A stretch of 64,000 nt of DNA from a virus, in IMG/VR virus record IMGVR_UViG_3300032401_000001, positions 62,001 to 126,000 of that record. One strand, given 5' to 3'. The first letter of the stretch is position 1; each line of letters starts with the position of its first letter. The translations under genes were made by a program, and so were the position numbers. This document shows positions 22,816 to 31,640 of the stretch, in pieces. The notes under the pieces are model-generated. The model made no database searches, was not told the origin of the DNA, and was given only the letters and a program-made list of their open reading frames with translations.

Positions 22816-25566
22816 TCAGTTGGTGGCGGCGTCGGCGTCGTCTTCACGAGACGCCGGCGTTTGTTTAGCTGGCAGCTTCGCCGCCGCCTTAGCGAGGGCG
22901 ATGACGATGGGCCGCCAGGAGCGGCGGGTGTAGTCGCGGGGCAGCTCGATCGCGAGCAAAGCGGCGTCGGGTAGTCGCCGCGCGAAGCGCAGCGGCGGGG
23001 GCGGCACCCGCGGATTGAAGCCGAACTGCTGGTGCAGCTTCAGCGCCCGGGCGAGGCCGTAGCTGAGAATCAAGCGGCGCGCCGTGGCATCGTCGAGTGG
23101 CAGCGAGTGGGCGACGTGCTGGACTTCACCGATGGTGGTGATGAGACAACGCTCCAGGCCGGCGATGAGCGCGTGGGACGGGGGGAACAACGGTGCCAGG
23201 TAGCGCCGCAAGGTCCGCAGCCGCGGGGTCCAGGTATCGTCATCGCGGCCCAGGTAGCGCGCCAGACTACTGCGGATCGTCGGGTCCAGCGCCGGGAACT
23301 GCTGGTAGCTGGTCAGCAGCGTGTGGTCTTGCCATGGTGTCCAACGCTGACGCTCGACTTCTTCATCGGGCATGGCCGGCAGGTCACCGAGAACGACGCA
23401 TTCTGGCTCCGGCGTCACTGTAGCTGCGGCCAACGGCCAGACTCCCAGCGGACCGACACCGCCTTCATCAGCGGTTTCGGGATAGCACAGCACGTGGCGA
23501 CAGAAGCGTGCCCAGGCCAGCACGTAGGCGGCCATGCCCTGATAGTTCTCGCGATAGGCGCGATCTTCATCGCGATGCACAGACTCGGTGCTGTTCACAG
23601 CAGCTTGGACGGCGTCACCCGCGCTGGGGAGTCCATCAGCTTCGGTGTCCTGCAACGCCCGCATGCTAGAACGGGCGTGCTGTTCGAAGCTGGCGATGGC
23701 CAGCTCGGTGAAGAAGTGGCGTTCTTCGATGGTCGGGTCTGAGGTCTGTTCTTTGCCGTCGGGGATGACCACGTGGACGATGCGCCGGTAGTCGTTGGGG
23801 TTGGGCATCTGCTGCTCCGGCGCTCGCACGACCCCGTGGTGGTACCACATGCGGCCGTCCATGCCGGTCTCACGGTTGTGCGCATCAGCGCGCTGCTTAC
23901 CCAGCAATCGACGCTGATACGTGCTGATCTTACCTGTGACCTCATAGGCGCTGCGCACGCCCGCCTTGGCGTAGGCCAGCAGCTGCTGGTCAGTGGCTTC
24001 TTGCAGTACTTCAGCGCGGTCCATCTGGCGCACGTAGGCGACGCGCTCCGCGTCACTGCCCAGCGCCGCCATGAGGTGCTCGCTCTCGAAGAGGTGGCGC
24101 TCGAGCAGCACCTTGCGCCAGACGAAGCGCTCACAGTCAGGGGCGTCAGCCAAGCTCGGGGGGCGGGTGAAGGTCCACTGCCCACGGCTGCGCACGGCGT
24201 AGATGTTCTCGACGTGGTCGTTGTCGAACCACCACGGACACGGCGCCCGGTCCGTGCCGGGTTGATTGCGTTGCAGCTTCAACTGCGTGCGCAACGGCTC
24301 TTCGACGAAGTCATCGAGCCAATCCGCGGGGCGAAAGCGCAGCACCCGCACGTGGACCTGCGAGGGCGTCGGGGGATGACCGAGCTGTTCGGTCTCGACC
24401 CGCCGGCGAATGCGCTGGCGCACGCGCTGCTGTTGTAGCTGGAGATGTTGGAGGTGCCAGGCGCCTTTGAAGAGACCTGGTTCTCGCAACAGCATCAGCG
24501 GATCGATAAGCGTGCAGTTCTGGGGCAGCCCATGCTCGTTGAAGTCGAGCAAGCGGCTTTCGAGAGCCAACTCGAGACCCGGAGACGGCAACTCGCGACC
24601 GAAGAGGCGCCGCACTTGCACTACATCGAGCGCCGGCAGCCCCGCAGCGATGCTGCAGTACTTCGGCAACTCGCGGAGCATGCGATCAACGTCCGACGGC
24701 GCCGGCACACAGTCGGTGAAGAACGACGTGGTGCGGCCCCGGTGCAGCGGGCTTTCCCGCAACCCCAGCCGTTGGTACAGCCGGCGCCGAGCGATCTCGA
24801 CGCTCTCATTGCGTTCGAGCGCATCGAGCTGCCGCAGGTGGCGGGGCCAGTACGGCGATGCGGCGAAACGCCGCCAGTTGACGATGAAGCAGCCGGTGCG
24901 CACGAAGTCGACGCCGATCTCGTGCGGGTCGAAGTTCAAGACGTGCCGCTCGCAGAGGGTGTGCCAGGCGTAGAAGAGCGCCACCAGGGGCGCCGGCAGC
25001 GCCGCGCTGTGTGGCAGGAACTCGCTGAGATCGAGCGGCGGCCGGACGATGACCCGCTGGAGGAATTTCTCCTGGTGATCGGAGATGCGGCGGAAGACGG
25101 TGTAGTTGTCCGGGTCGTGCAACGCCGGGTCGCCGTGCAACGCGGGGTCCAGGACGGAGTAGGTGTGGATGGCACTGATAGCCTCGGGCGCGTTCCCCGG
25201 CAGCTGCAGCGGCCCCAGGAGCGCCTCAGCCCGCTTGCGGAGGTGCTGGAGCCACCACGCCTGCGCTTCGTCGGCCAGCGCGGCAGTGGGCGCGAACAGG
25301 AAGCCTTGCTGAAGCAGGTCGCGCTCCATCTCGACCGGCGTGTAGAGCGCCGCGCTGAGCTTGCGCCAGCTGCGCGGGTTCTCGAGGAGGTGGGGCCAGT
25401 AGATGAGGCCCAGGTTGCGCTCGGCAGAGAGCCAGCGTCCAGACGGCCCGGCCTGCGGAATACCGTAGCTGGCGTTGCGCACGTGCTGAAGTAGTCCGTA
25501 CAATGCACGCGTGTGCGAGGAGACACTTGTGAGTGTATCGCTGGGAAAGCGAGAATAATCACGCAT
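22816..25566 (-). CDS. Large orphan protein of unknown function, 916 aa
   Basis: The only leftward gene in the first 36 kb. Start chosen at 25566 because AAGGAG sits 6 nt upstream; the frame is open to 25620. Globular, rich in Arg, Leu and His, with no signal peptide or transmembrane segment and no motif I can assign. Near the C-terminal quarter RWTPWQDHTLLTSYQQ has a faint SANT/Myb-like look, too weak to name. A minus-strand sigma-70-like promoter lies about 55-80 nt upstream. Confidence 0.85.
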   Translation of the reverse strand: MRDYSRFPSDTLTSVSSHTRALYGLLQHVRNASYGIPQAGPSGRWLSAERNLGLIYWPHLLENPRSWRKLSAALYTPVEMERDLLQQGFLFAPTAALADEAQAWWLQHLRKRAEALLGPLQLPGNAPEAISAIHTYSVLDPALHGDPALHDPDNYTVFRRISDHQEKFLQRVIVRPPLDLSEFLPHSAALPAPLVALFYAWHTLCERHVLNFDPHEIGVDFVRTGCFIVNWRRFAASPYWPRHLRQLDALERNESVEIARRRLYQRLGLRESPLHRGRTTSFFTDCVPAPSDVDRMLRELPKYCSIAAGLPALDVVQVRRLFGRELPSPGLELALESRLLDFNEHGLPQNCTLIDPLMLLREPGLFKGAWHLQHLQLQQQRVRQRIRRRVETEQLGHPPTPSQVHVRVLRFRPADWLDDFVEEPLRTQLKLQRNQPGTDRAPCPWWFDNDHVENIYAVRSRGQWTFTRPPSLADAPDCERFVWRKVLLERHLFESEHLMAALGSDAERVAYVRQMDRAEVLQEATDQQLLAYAKAGVRSAYEVTGKISTYQRRLLGKQRADAHNRETGMDGRMWYHHGVVRAPEQQMPNPNDYRRIVHVVIPDGKEQTSDPTIEERHFFTELAIASFEQHARSSMRALQDTEADGLPSAGDAVQAAVNSTESVHRDEDRAYRENYQGMAAYVLAWARFCRHVLCYPETADEGGVGPLGVWPLAAATVTPEPECVVLGDLPAMPDEEVERQRWTPWQDHTLLTSYQQFPALDPTIRSSLARYLGRDDDTWTPRLRTLRRYLAPLFPPSHALIAGLERCLITTIGEVQHVAHSLPLDDATARRLILSYGLARALKLHQQFGFNPRVPPPPLRFARRLPDAALLAIELPRDYTRRSWRPIVIALAKAAAKLPAKQTPASREDDADAATN
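22830..22867 (+). terminator. Intrinsic terminator inside 3' end of opposing gene
   Basis: The 10-bp stem CGTCGGCGTC / GACGCCGGCG followed by TTTGTTTA ends the 22566-22808 unit. It lies within the last codons of the leftward 916-aa gene, so coding and terminator functions share the DNA. Confidence 0.6.
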
Positions 25567-26284
25567 CTGGACTCCTTGGACAACGAATCTGAGGACGTTG
25601 AGAATCGCGGTCACCAACATTAAAAGCGATTGGACACCGAAAGTAAAGTAGAATCAACGTCACAGGAGTAAAAAACGACGTTCGGGGGCGCTCAACGGTG
25701 GCGAGACTACATATAGAAGGACCTATAAACGAGAAATCGAAGACATAGCGGAGTAGGAGATAGAGGTAAATGTACGCAGTGTAGGTATCGTCCACTTTCA
25801 CCAACCGCGCCGCCCGAACACCGTACAGCAAAGGGATAGTAAGAGGTTGTATTGATAAGTGAATATAAGGAATCATAGCATCTGACCGATGGAACACAGT
25901 GAAGCAAAGGGTCGCGTGTGTGTGAGGTCTCCCCACCGCGCAGCTCAGCTATACAATAACTTCTAAGAGATAAGTATAAGAAATGAGATGAATATAGAAG
26001 AAGCAGTGCAATTAGGATTGAAGACTTCGTAGGAGACACCATACAGTAATAACGAAGAGAACGCTGATTCTCTGCAAACGTAGGTAAATTGCCTCAGTGT
26101 GAGTTAGTGTCGTTGTTCAGTGATTCTAGGCAGCTAAGCTCATCGCAGCGGAGCTCACCGCGGCAGGTCAGGGGCCAGTCAGTCTCCACTGTTCGCACAC
26201 CTGGGGGCCGGTGCAGGTGAGGGGGCGCGCGGCGGGTCTTGCCTACCTGTAGTTTTATGTCGTAGAGTTGTAGTGCATCGCTAC
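25567..26284. other. AT-rich gene-free region
   Basis: About 720 nt, the first 500 of them clearly AT-richer than all neighbours, with no credible gene on either strand. It contains the promoter of the leftward 916-aa gene. It could be a regulatory region, an origin or a foreign insert; nothing diagnostic such as iterons is seen. Confidence 0.5.
25619..25647 (-). promoter_or_regulatory. Sigma-70-like promoter for the 916-aa gene
   Basis: On the minus strand TTTACT (25647-25642), a 17-nt spacer, TTTAAT (25624-25619). Predicted transcripts would start about 46 nt before the ATG. Confidence 0.55.
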
Positions 26285-26312
26285 GTAACGTCACGTGTTG
26301 TCGTGGTACAAG
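26285..26312 (+). promoter_or_regulatory. Phage-type promoter 5 (GTAACG-N15-GTACAAG), leaderless
   Basis: Exact 15-nt spacing. The -10-like box ends at 26312 and ATG 26320 coincides with the expected +1, so the mRNA would be leaderless or nearly so. Confidence 0.55.
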
Positions 26313-26319
26313 GCTGTCG

Positions 26320-26649
26320 ATGCCCTGCGAGACCTGCTGCTTCAGCCTGCGCTGCTTGGCAGGTGAGGTTCCTTTCGACGAGCGCCTCGATTGCTCCTCG
26401 TGTGACCGTAGCATCTTCGCAGTCTACGAGTCGTGCCACCCGGCGCGCTACTACGTGGCGCACTGCTCACCGAGCATGTACCAGCGCGAGCCGTTGACGG
26501 AAGGTGTGACCCAGTGCCCATTCTGCCGGCCGTGGGACTGGTCGATCGGTCGCGTCTTCGAAGACGTCAGCACTGGTGAGCGGGTTTCGGTTGAACAGCT
26601 GCGAGAACGTCAACCGCTGCCCGCCTACACCTATCGTTTCTTTCGCTGA
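26320..26649 (+). CDS. Tri-CxxC family protein, copy 23 (109 aa)
   Basis: Isolated from the main cluster. C3-x2-C6-C-F-S-L-R-C12 (Pro replaced by Cys), central CSSC, third CPFCRPWDW. It has its own promoter and little or no 5' leader, unlike the coupled copies. Confidence 0.8.
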   Translation: MPCETCCFSLRCLAGEVPFDERLDCSSCDRSIFAVYESCHPARYYVAHCSPSMYQREPLTEGVTQCPFCRPWDWSIGRVFEDVSTGERVSVEQLRERQPLPAYTYRFFR

Positions 26650-26728
26650 GTCGTCGGGCTATTCGTTAAGACTTGACTCACGTCGTTAGCTCTGGCTACG
26701 CTTATCACTTGACGGAGGGATAAACACA

Positions 26729-26959
26729 TTGGGCAAGCCTGCTGACAAGGACAAGAAGAAGCGCCACGTCGTCATCGAGAAGCCGCACTGCTACTTCTGC
26801 AAGAAGCCGCTCGAGGGACCGGTCCTCTGCTACAAGATCGACACGCCCGACGGCATCGGCTTCAGCCATGTCGAGAGCGAGAGTCATCACGTGCCCGAAG
26901 AGATTCGCCACTTGAACGTCGTGGGCGAGCGCGCGCATCAGCCCTTGCATCTGTGGTAG
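26729..26959 (+). CDS. Small protein with CxxC and His, 76 aa
   Basis: TTG start preceded by GGAGGG (about 26714-26719). Lys/Asp-rich N-terminus, then HCYFCKKPLEG and a later His-rich segment. A mono-nuclear zinc site is possible. Confidence 0.65.
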   Translation: MGKPADKDKKKRHVVIEKPHCYFCKKPLEGPVLCYKIDTPDGIGFSHVESESHHVPEEIRHLNVVGERAHQPLHLW

Positions 26960-27120
26960 CGCAGGTCGTCGCAGGTGTCTCAGCATGACCGTCGGCGTCA
27001 CGTCGACAGCGTTGTCTCAGTCAGACGACGTTTACTACAGCGCTAGCCCTACGGGGTGAGGTAGTCACGCGCGGATCTCTCCGATCTCCGTGCCAGCGTA
27101 GCTGCGACGAAGGAGCTCAC

Positions 27121-27441
27121 ATGATCAGCGTCGAAGGCGTCTTGCGCTGCGACATGCCCGGCTGCAAGCGGGTCACGCAGTGCCTCGTGGTGCTATCGCC
27201 GCCCGGCTTGGCGGGTATCTTCGGCATGACCTCATCGGCCATTCGCGTCGTGCACATCGTCGGTGAGGATGGCCAGCTGCAGCCGAAGTCGGGCTGGCGC
27301 TTCTCTGGCCTGCTCGGCGACGCTGCGGTCTGCGACCAGCACACCGACGAAGACGTCGAACGTCAGGCTGAAGTCGAGCGCGAAGCGAATCGGGCGTCGC
27401 ATCGACGAGAACGGGAGCGCGACGCGAATGGCCACAAGTGA
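27121..27441 (+). CDS. Hypothetical protein, 106 aa
   Basis: ATG 27121 follows AAGGAG. LRCDMPGCKRVTQC near the start suggests metal binding; the last 35 residues form a charged helix. It overlaps the next gene by 14 nt. Confidence 0.65.
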   Translation: MISVEGVLRCDMPGCKRVTQCLVVLSPPGLAGIFGMTSSAIRVVHIVGEDGQLQPKSGWRFSGLLGDAAVCDQHTDEDVERQAEVEREANRASHRRERERDANGHK

Positions 27442-27748
27442 ATCGCCCAGCTTGTACGGTGTTCTCAGTTTTCTCCTCTTGGTCGTCATGGTGCTTGCCT
27501 GGGTGCTGAAGCCCGTGGCGTGTGCGCCGCTCGATGCTGATGTGATTCGTTCGGTTGAGCAGCTCGGCTGGTCGGAAGTGCGTCTCGGCGAGCGTCATCC
27601 GTACTTCGTCGGTTTCCATGGCTGTGCCGGTAGCGATTCATTCGCCTACGAGGCGTGGGCACGCAATCCGGCGGGGCAGATGGTGAAGGTCGTCGTCTGT
27701 AGTGGCAATACGGTGACGAACAAGGGCGTGACGGTGCGGGTGCGCTGA
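27428..27748 (+). CDS. Membrane-anchored hypothetical protein, 106 aa
   Basis: One hydrophobic segment at residues about 10-30 (LYGVLSFLLLVVMVLAWVL), then an exported or cytosolic domain of about 75 residues with two Cys. N-in anchor or uncleaved signal. Function unknown. Confidence 0.7.
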   Translation: MATSESPSLYGVLSFLLLVVMVLAWVLKPVACAPLDADVIRSVEQLGWSEVRLGERHPYFVGFHGCAGSDSFAYEAWARNPAGQMVKVVVCSGNTVTNKGVTVRVR

Positions 27749-27765
27749 ATCGAAAGGGCTGGCTC

Positions 27766-27948
27766 ATGAAGCCGAAGTTGGAGTTCTGGACCATCTACGG
27801 CGACACGGTGTGCTCAAAGCATCGGACGTCGACGGCCGCCGTGCGTGCCGCGGTGAAGTGTGAGGGTCGCGGTGGCGTCGTGCACCGCATCCTCAAGGTG
27901 TACGACGTCACGTACCTGCGCGACGTCTTCTTGGAGAAGAAGCGGTGA
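27766..27948 (+). CDS. Hypothetical protein, 60 aa
   Basis: ATG 27766, stop overlapping the next GTG start. Basic, beta-rich. Not recognised. Confidence 0.6.
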   Translation: MKPKLEFWTIYGDTVCSKHRTSTAAVRAAVKCEGRGGVVHRILKVYDVTYLRDVFLEKKR

Positions 27949-28169
27949 AGTCTCTCCCAAATCTCGACCACCTGATGATGCGACTGAACTGGGGCGAGCC
28001 GGTGCGCTACGTGGAAGACCTGCCGCAGGCGGAGAACTTCGACGCACGTATGGTGCAAGGAGATGACCCGCCTTTCACCGCAACCTGCCACGTCTTCCTT
28101 GATGGGGAGTGGTGCATATTGGCAAGCGGGTTCGGTGATCCGCAACCGGCGCACCGACCCAAGAGGTGA
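27945..28169 (+). CDS. Hypothetical protein, 74 aa
   Basis: GTG start in a GTGA overlap. No family recognised. Confidence 0.6.
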   Translation: MKSLPNLDHLMMRLNWGEPVRYVEDLPQAENFDARMVQGDDPPFTATCHVFLDGEWCILASGFGDPQPAHRPKR

Positions 28170-28173
28170 AACG

Positions 28174-28893
28174 ATGCCTTGCCGCAAGTGTGGCAGTTTC
28201 GCAGTTGAGACCAGCGACGCTCTCTGTCACCAGTGCTCCATCTTCGAACACTCGCGGGTCTATATGACGCCGGAAGCAATACCGTCGGCGCCACCACAGT
28301 GGTTCGAGACCGCTTGCCCGCGGTATTACCTCGATTGTATCGCCGAGCAGGCAACAGACGGTCTGCTGCGCATGCCGTGGGACGTCTACTTCCTGTCCAT
28401 CTGCGATGCGGTGAAGGCCCGCTCGATCGACCAGGATACGCAGAACGGCGCGGTCATCGTCAACGAGCACCGGCGCCTGGTCTCGACGGGCTACAATGCG
28501 TTCCCCGCCGGCGTGGACGACACGTTCTGGCCGAAGGACCGCACGACGAAAGTCGCGGTGCCCAAGGTCGGCTTCACTGGTCACCCCGGCAAGTCGGCGG
28601 CGTCGACCTACGACCCGAACAAGAGCTACGCGGTCGATGATGTCTACTCCGTCGACAAATACTTCGCGATGACTCACGCCGAGATGAATGCGGTCGTCGC
28701 GGCGGGGCAAGACCTGCACGGCTGCTGCATCTACACGCTGCTCTTCCCTTGCCACGAGTGCGCCAAGGCCATCATCACCAGCGGCATCAAGCGCGTGGTC
28801 TTCACCGTGACGCGTGAGGATCCCAGCTGGGCAGTGGCGAAGGAGCTGTTCTTGCAGAGCGGCGTGGAGCTGGTGGGACCGGAGAAGCCATGA
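28174..28893 (+). CDS. dCMP deaminase with N-terminal zinc knuckle, 239 aa
   Basis: The catalytic motifs of the cytidine/deoxycytidylate deaminase superfamily are clear: THAEMNAV (His-Ala-Glu) and LLFPCHECAKAI (PCxxC). It would convert dCMP to dUMP for dTTP synthesis. Residues 1-22 add CRKCG...CHQC, a zinc knuckle not usual for this enzyme. ATG 28174 follows AGAGGTGA. The stop overlaps the next start. Confidence 0.9.
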   Translation: MPCRKCGSFAVETSDALCHQCSIFEHSRVYMTPEAIPSAPPQWFETACPRYYLDCIAEQATDGLLRMPWDVYFLSICDAVKARSIDQDTQNGAVIVNEHRRLVSTGYNAFPAGVDDTFWPKDRTTKVAVPKVGFTGHPGKSAASTYDPNKSYAVDDVYSVDKYFAMTHAEMNAVVAAGQDLHGCCIYTLLFPCHECAKAIITSGIKRVVFTVTREDPSWAVAKELFLQSGVELVGPEKP

Positions 28894-30017
28894 CCGTACG
28901 TTGTAAGCACGGTATGCGGACGGAGTTCTGCAGTGTCTGTACACCGGCACCGCTTCCGGCCAGTGTGCCTCGCCACGTTACGGTGAAACAAGGTCGAGTG
29001 CTACGAGAACGTACGCCACCGTTGGAAGCGCCGTACTTGGGCGGTCGTTACGCTCTGGTCCATGTTGCTGGTCCCCACTTCTGTGGACACGTCCACGCCG
29101 TTGAACACCTCACGACGCAAACTGAAGTGGTTCACCTGCATGGTCACCCTTACGTGTGGGTCGTCGAGGCTGTGTTGGCGCAGGCGCCGAATCTGCGCAG
29201 GCTTCAAGTCATCCCGTCAATGGTACGCGCCTGCAAAGAGACCGTTCGGACTTTATGCGCCGCGCGTGGTGTGCAGATTGTAGCGGGACACCATCGTCCT
29301 GACCTGGCGTGGGCGGAAGACGAGATTCGACACACTCCGCTCTATGGTCACTACCAGCGCTTCTTGCGCGGTTTAGCTGGAATCCAGTACGAGCAATTCC
29401 AGGAACTGCTCGTCATGGGGTTCGAAGCGGCGCAGCTTGCAGCGCGCTATTATTGTCTTGCAAGCGAAGCGCCTATCACGCTACGGGTTCTCGCAGACGA
29501 CCACGGTCTCGAAAGCATCTCTGGCGCTTCGTCGCACATTCACGCTGTGTTCTACTATCTTGACTCTTCGATTCAAGCTGGAAAAGCTTCGGTTCGTCTA
29601 GCCCGGAATCTCTACCTGCGCGTGGTACGTTTGCGCCCGCTGTTAGCATCTGTTGCGGCGCTGGATGCGCAGTTGCGTGCGCACGGGGTCACGGCGTTGC
29701 CCGCTGGTTTTCCATTGTCCCGTTTGGACATCTATCTTGACCTCGTGGCGGCGTCACGCGATGGTCGATTGGCATCGTTGAAGGCGGATCGTCCGAAAGC
29801 GCATCAGGCGTTGATACTGCGCTTCGGTCTTGAAGGCGAGTTCGTGTACCGGACGCTTCGGGAAGTAGCGGTCCTGTTTGGTGGCGTGACGCGGGAGTGG
29901 ATCCGCTTGTTGGAAACGCAGGGTTTGACTCGGTTGAACATCGTCGATGAAGATACGATCGAAACAACGGCAATCGCCGCAACAGATGTGGAGACGACGG
30001 GACCGGAGAAGCCGTAG
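28890..30017 (+). CDS. Sigma-factor-like protein (sigma-70 region 4 at C-terminus), 375 aa
   Basis: Residues about 305-355 contain LILRFGLEGEFV followed by TLREVAVLFGGVTREWIRLL, which matches sigma-70 regions 4.1/4.2 closely (LRLRFGLDGE, then TLEEVGxxFxVTRERIRQIE) with one inserted Gly. The N-terminus carries CKHG...CSVC. The middle is helical but not recognisable as region 2 or 3. It may direct RNA polymerase to phage promoters such as the GTAYAAG class (inference). Confidence 0.75.
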   Translation: MTVRCKHGMRTEFCSVCTPAPLPASVPRHVTVKQGRVLRERTPPLEAPYLGGRYALVHVAGPHFCGHVHAVEHLTTQTEVVHLHGHPYVWVVEAVLAQAPNLRRLQVIPSMVRACKETVRTLCAARGVQIVAGHHRPDLAWAEDEIRHTPLYGHYQRFLRGLAGIQYEQFQELLVMGFEAAQLAARYYCLASEAPITLRVLADDHGLESISGASSHIHAVFYYLDSSIQAGKASVRLARNLYLRVVRLRPLLASVAALDAQLRAHGVTALPAGFPLSRLDIYLDLVAASRDGRLASLKADRPKAHQALILRFGLEGEFVYRTLREVAVLFGGVTREWIRLLETQGLTRLNIVDEDTIETTAIAATDVETTGPEKP

Positions 30018-30034
30018 AAGGGAGAAAGACCGAC

Positions 30035-30403
30035 ATGTCGATACTCAACCATCCGTTTTGGTCGAAACTGCAGCCGTACGTCTACAAGAAATTGTCTCAT
30101 TACGCTCTCAAGACGAAGGAACCTATCTACCGTCTTGAGCTCAGCAACGATATACCGCAGGCGTTGCTCGATGGCATACGGGAGATCGAAATCGAGTGTG
30201 CCAACACTTTGTGTCGTCAACTTCACACGCCGGTGCGGCCTCGATCGGTGAAGGACAAGAAGACCGGCATTCGTCGGTGGACCAATCGCTTCTATCTGGC
30301 CACCAGTTGTAGGAACTTGAGCTGTACGCGTACCGATGACGTGACCGCCGCCAAGCAAGCCATCGAAGCTGCGGTGAGCGAAAGGATGGATGACGATGCC
30401 TGA
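30035..30403 (+). CDS. Hypothetical protein, 122 aa
   Basis: ATG 30035 follows GAAGGGAGAAA. The middle has the basic KDKKTGIRRWTNRFYLATSC. Not recognised. It overlaps the next gene. Confidence 0.65.
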   Translation: MSILNHPFWSKLQPYVYKKLSHYALKTKEPIYRLELSNDIPQALLDGIREIEIECANTLCRQLHTPVRPRSVKDKKTGIRRWTNRFYLATSCRNLSCTRTDDVTAAKQAIEAAVSERMDDDA

Positions 30404-31103
30404 ACCCCTCATCCTCGTCCTCAAGACCGACCCCGACCGTGCCGTCGCCTACGCCTGTCCCGACTGCCACAACGTCATCCAGGCGGCGAACGACAACCCC
30501 GACATCGACGCCGCGGCGCGCAAGCACGCTGCGGAGCACTGCATCTTCCACTGCGAGAAGTGCGGTGTGCGCCTCATCAAGAAGCCCGGCCCGGAGCAGA
30601 ACTACCCGGGCTGGGGCACGCTGTGCTCAGCGTGCGACAAGCAGCGCAACCTCGACCGCTACCAGCAGCGCTTCGATGCGGCCGAGAAGCTCACTGAGCA
30701 GCAGTTCAACGAGCGCACTGACCTCGACCCGGTCGTCTACCTCGAAGGCGAAGATCACTTCTTCCCCGAGGGCATCGATGAGCTGCGCGAGTGGTGGTGC
30801 GAGTTCCACTACGACCCGAAGAAGCCCGACGAGATGCCGGACTTCCCGGAGTACGTCTTCACCTGCACCAGCATCACCGGCGTACGCCTGGACGCCGATA
30901 GCATCCTCGAGAGTGCCCTTGATGAGCACCACGAGGACGCCGTCGAGAGCGTCAACGTCGAGGCGCTGCAGAAGCACCTCGACGAGTGGTCGGCTGACCC
31001 CGCCAACCAGGTCACCTCGTGGGAGGCGAATCACAAGCTGCTGGTGCTCCTCGATGACGACGTGAACGAGGCGTTCTTGAAGAAGTGGCGCGAAGAGGCG
31101 TAG
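30396..31103 (+). CDS. Zinc-finger-containing acidic protein, 235 aa
   Basis: Residues 1-80 hold CPDC, a His-rich link, CEKCG and CSAC, likely two zinc sites. The remaining 150 residues are strongly acidic. ATGs at 30390 and 30396 are both possible. Not recognised. Confidence 0.75.
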   Translation: MPEPLILVLKTDPDRAVAYACPDCHNVIQAANDNPDIDAAARKHAAEHCIFHCEKCGVRLIKKPGPEQNYPGWGTLCSACDKQRNLDRYQQRFDAAEKLTEQQFNERTDLDPVVYLEGEDHFFPEGIDELREWWCEFHYDPKKPDEMPDFPEYVFTCTSITGVRLDADSILESALDEHHEDAVESVNVEALQKHLDEWSADPANQVTSWEANHKLLVLLDDDVNEAFLKKWREEA

Positions 31104-31105
31104 CC

Positions 31106-31435
31106 GTGTGGAAGAAGCATCCATTGGCACTGCCGGCCGACGAGGCGTCGTTCCATGTCTGGCGTCTCCATGAGCTGGGACGCATCTCTATGCTACGGGC
31201 GTTTATCGCAATCGGTGCCGGCGCACTGTTGGGTTTGGTGCCCATGCTGTTGTTGTGGGCCTTCGCTGGTGTGCCGTTGCGGTGGTTCATGTTCGGTTGG
31301 ATGCTCGCAGCCGGCGTGCTCATGATGACCAGCCACAGCCTGCTCGTCTGGCGCTGTGCGCGTAATCAGCGGGTCATCGCGGCGCTCAAAGCGGAGGGGC
31401 GGCTGCGAGTCATCACGCATGAGGAGGAGCCGTAG
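31106..31435 (+). CDS. Membrane protein with two TM helices, 109 aa
   Basis: GTG 31106 just after the previous stop is preferred over GTG 31085 inside that gene. Hydrophobic segments at about 34-56 and 61-80, then a basic cytoplasmic tail. A holin is one possibility, unproven. Confidence 0.65.
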   Translation: MWKKHPLALPADEASFHVWRLHELGRISMLRAFIAIGAGALLGLVPMLLLWAFAGVPLRWFMFGWMLAAGVLMMTSHSLLVWRCARNQRVIAALKAEGRLRVITHEEEP

Positions 31436-31436
31436 C

Positions 31437-31640
31437 ATGGTCAAGTCCAAGCCGATCTACATCATCGAGGAGCTGAGCGCGGAGTGGGGTTGGTCCCCCG
31501 TGGGCGACGACTACAACCAGAAAGCTGCGCTCAACTATGCTCGTGCCAATCAAGAGCGTGAGGGTACGCAGCACCGAGTGACCCGCTACCTGCCTGATCC
31601 CAAGTACAAAGTTCAACAGTTCGGGTCCAAGGAGAAGTAA
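31437..31640 (+). CDS. Hypothetical protein, 67 aa
   Basis: ATG 31437, 1 nt after the previous stop; TAA stop adjoining the next ATG. Not recognised. Confidence 0.6.
   Translation: MVKSKPIYIIEELSAEWGWSPVGDDYNQKAALNYARANQEREGTQHRVTRYLPDPKYKVQQFGSKEK

Noticed and set aside
23300-23480. SANT/Myb-like domain in the 916-aa protein
   Set aside because: Only the Trp-rich start and spacing are similar; too weak without a profile search.
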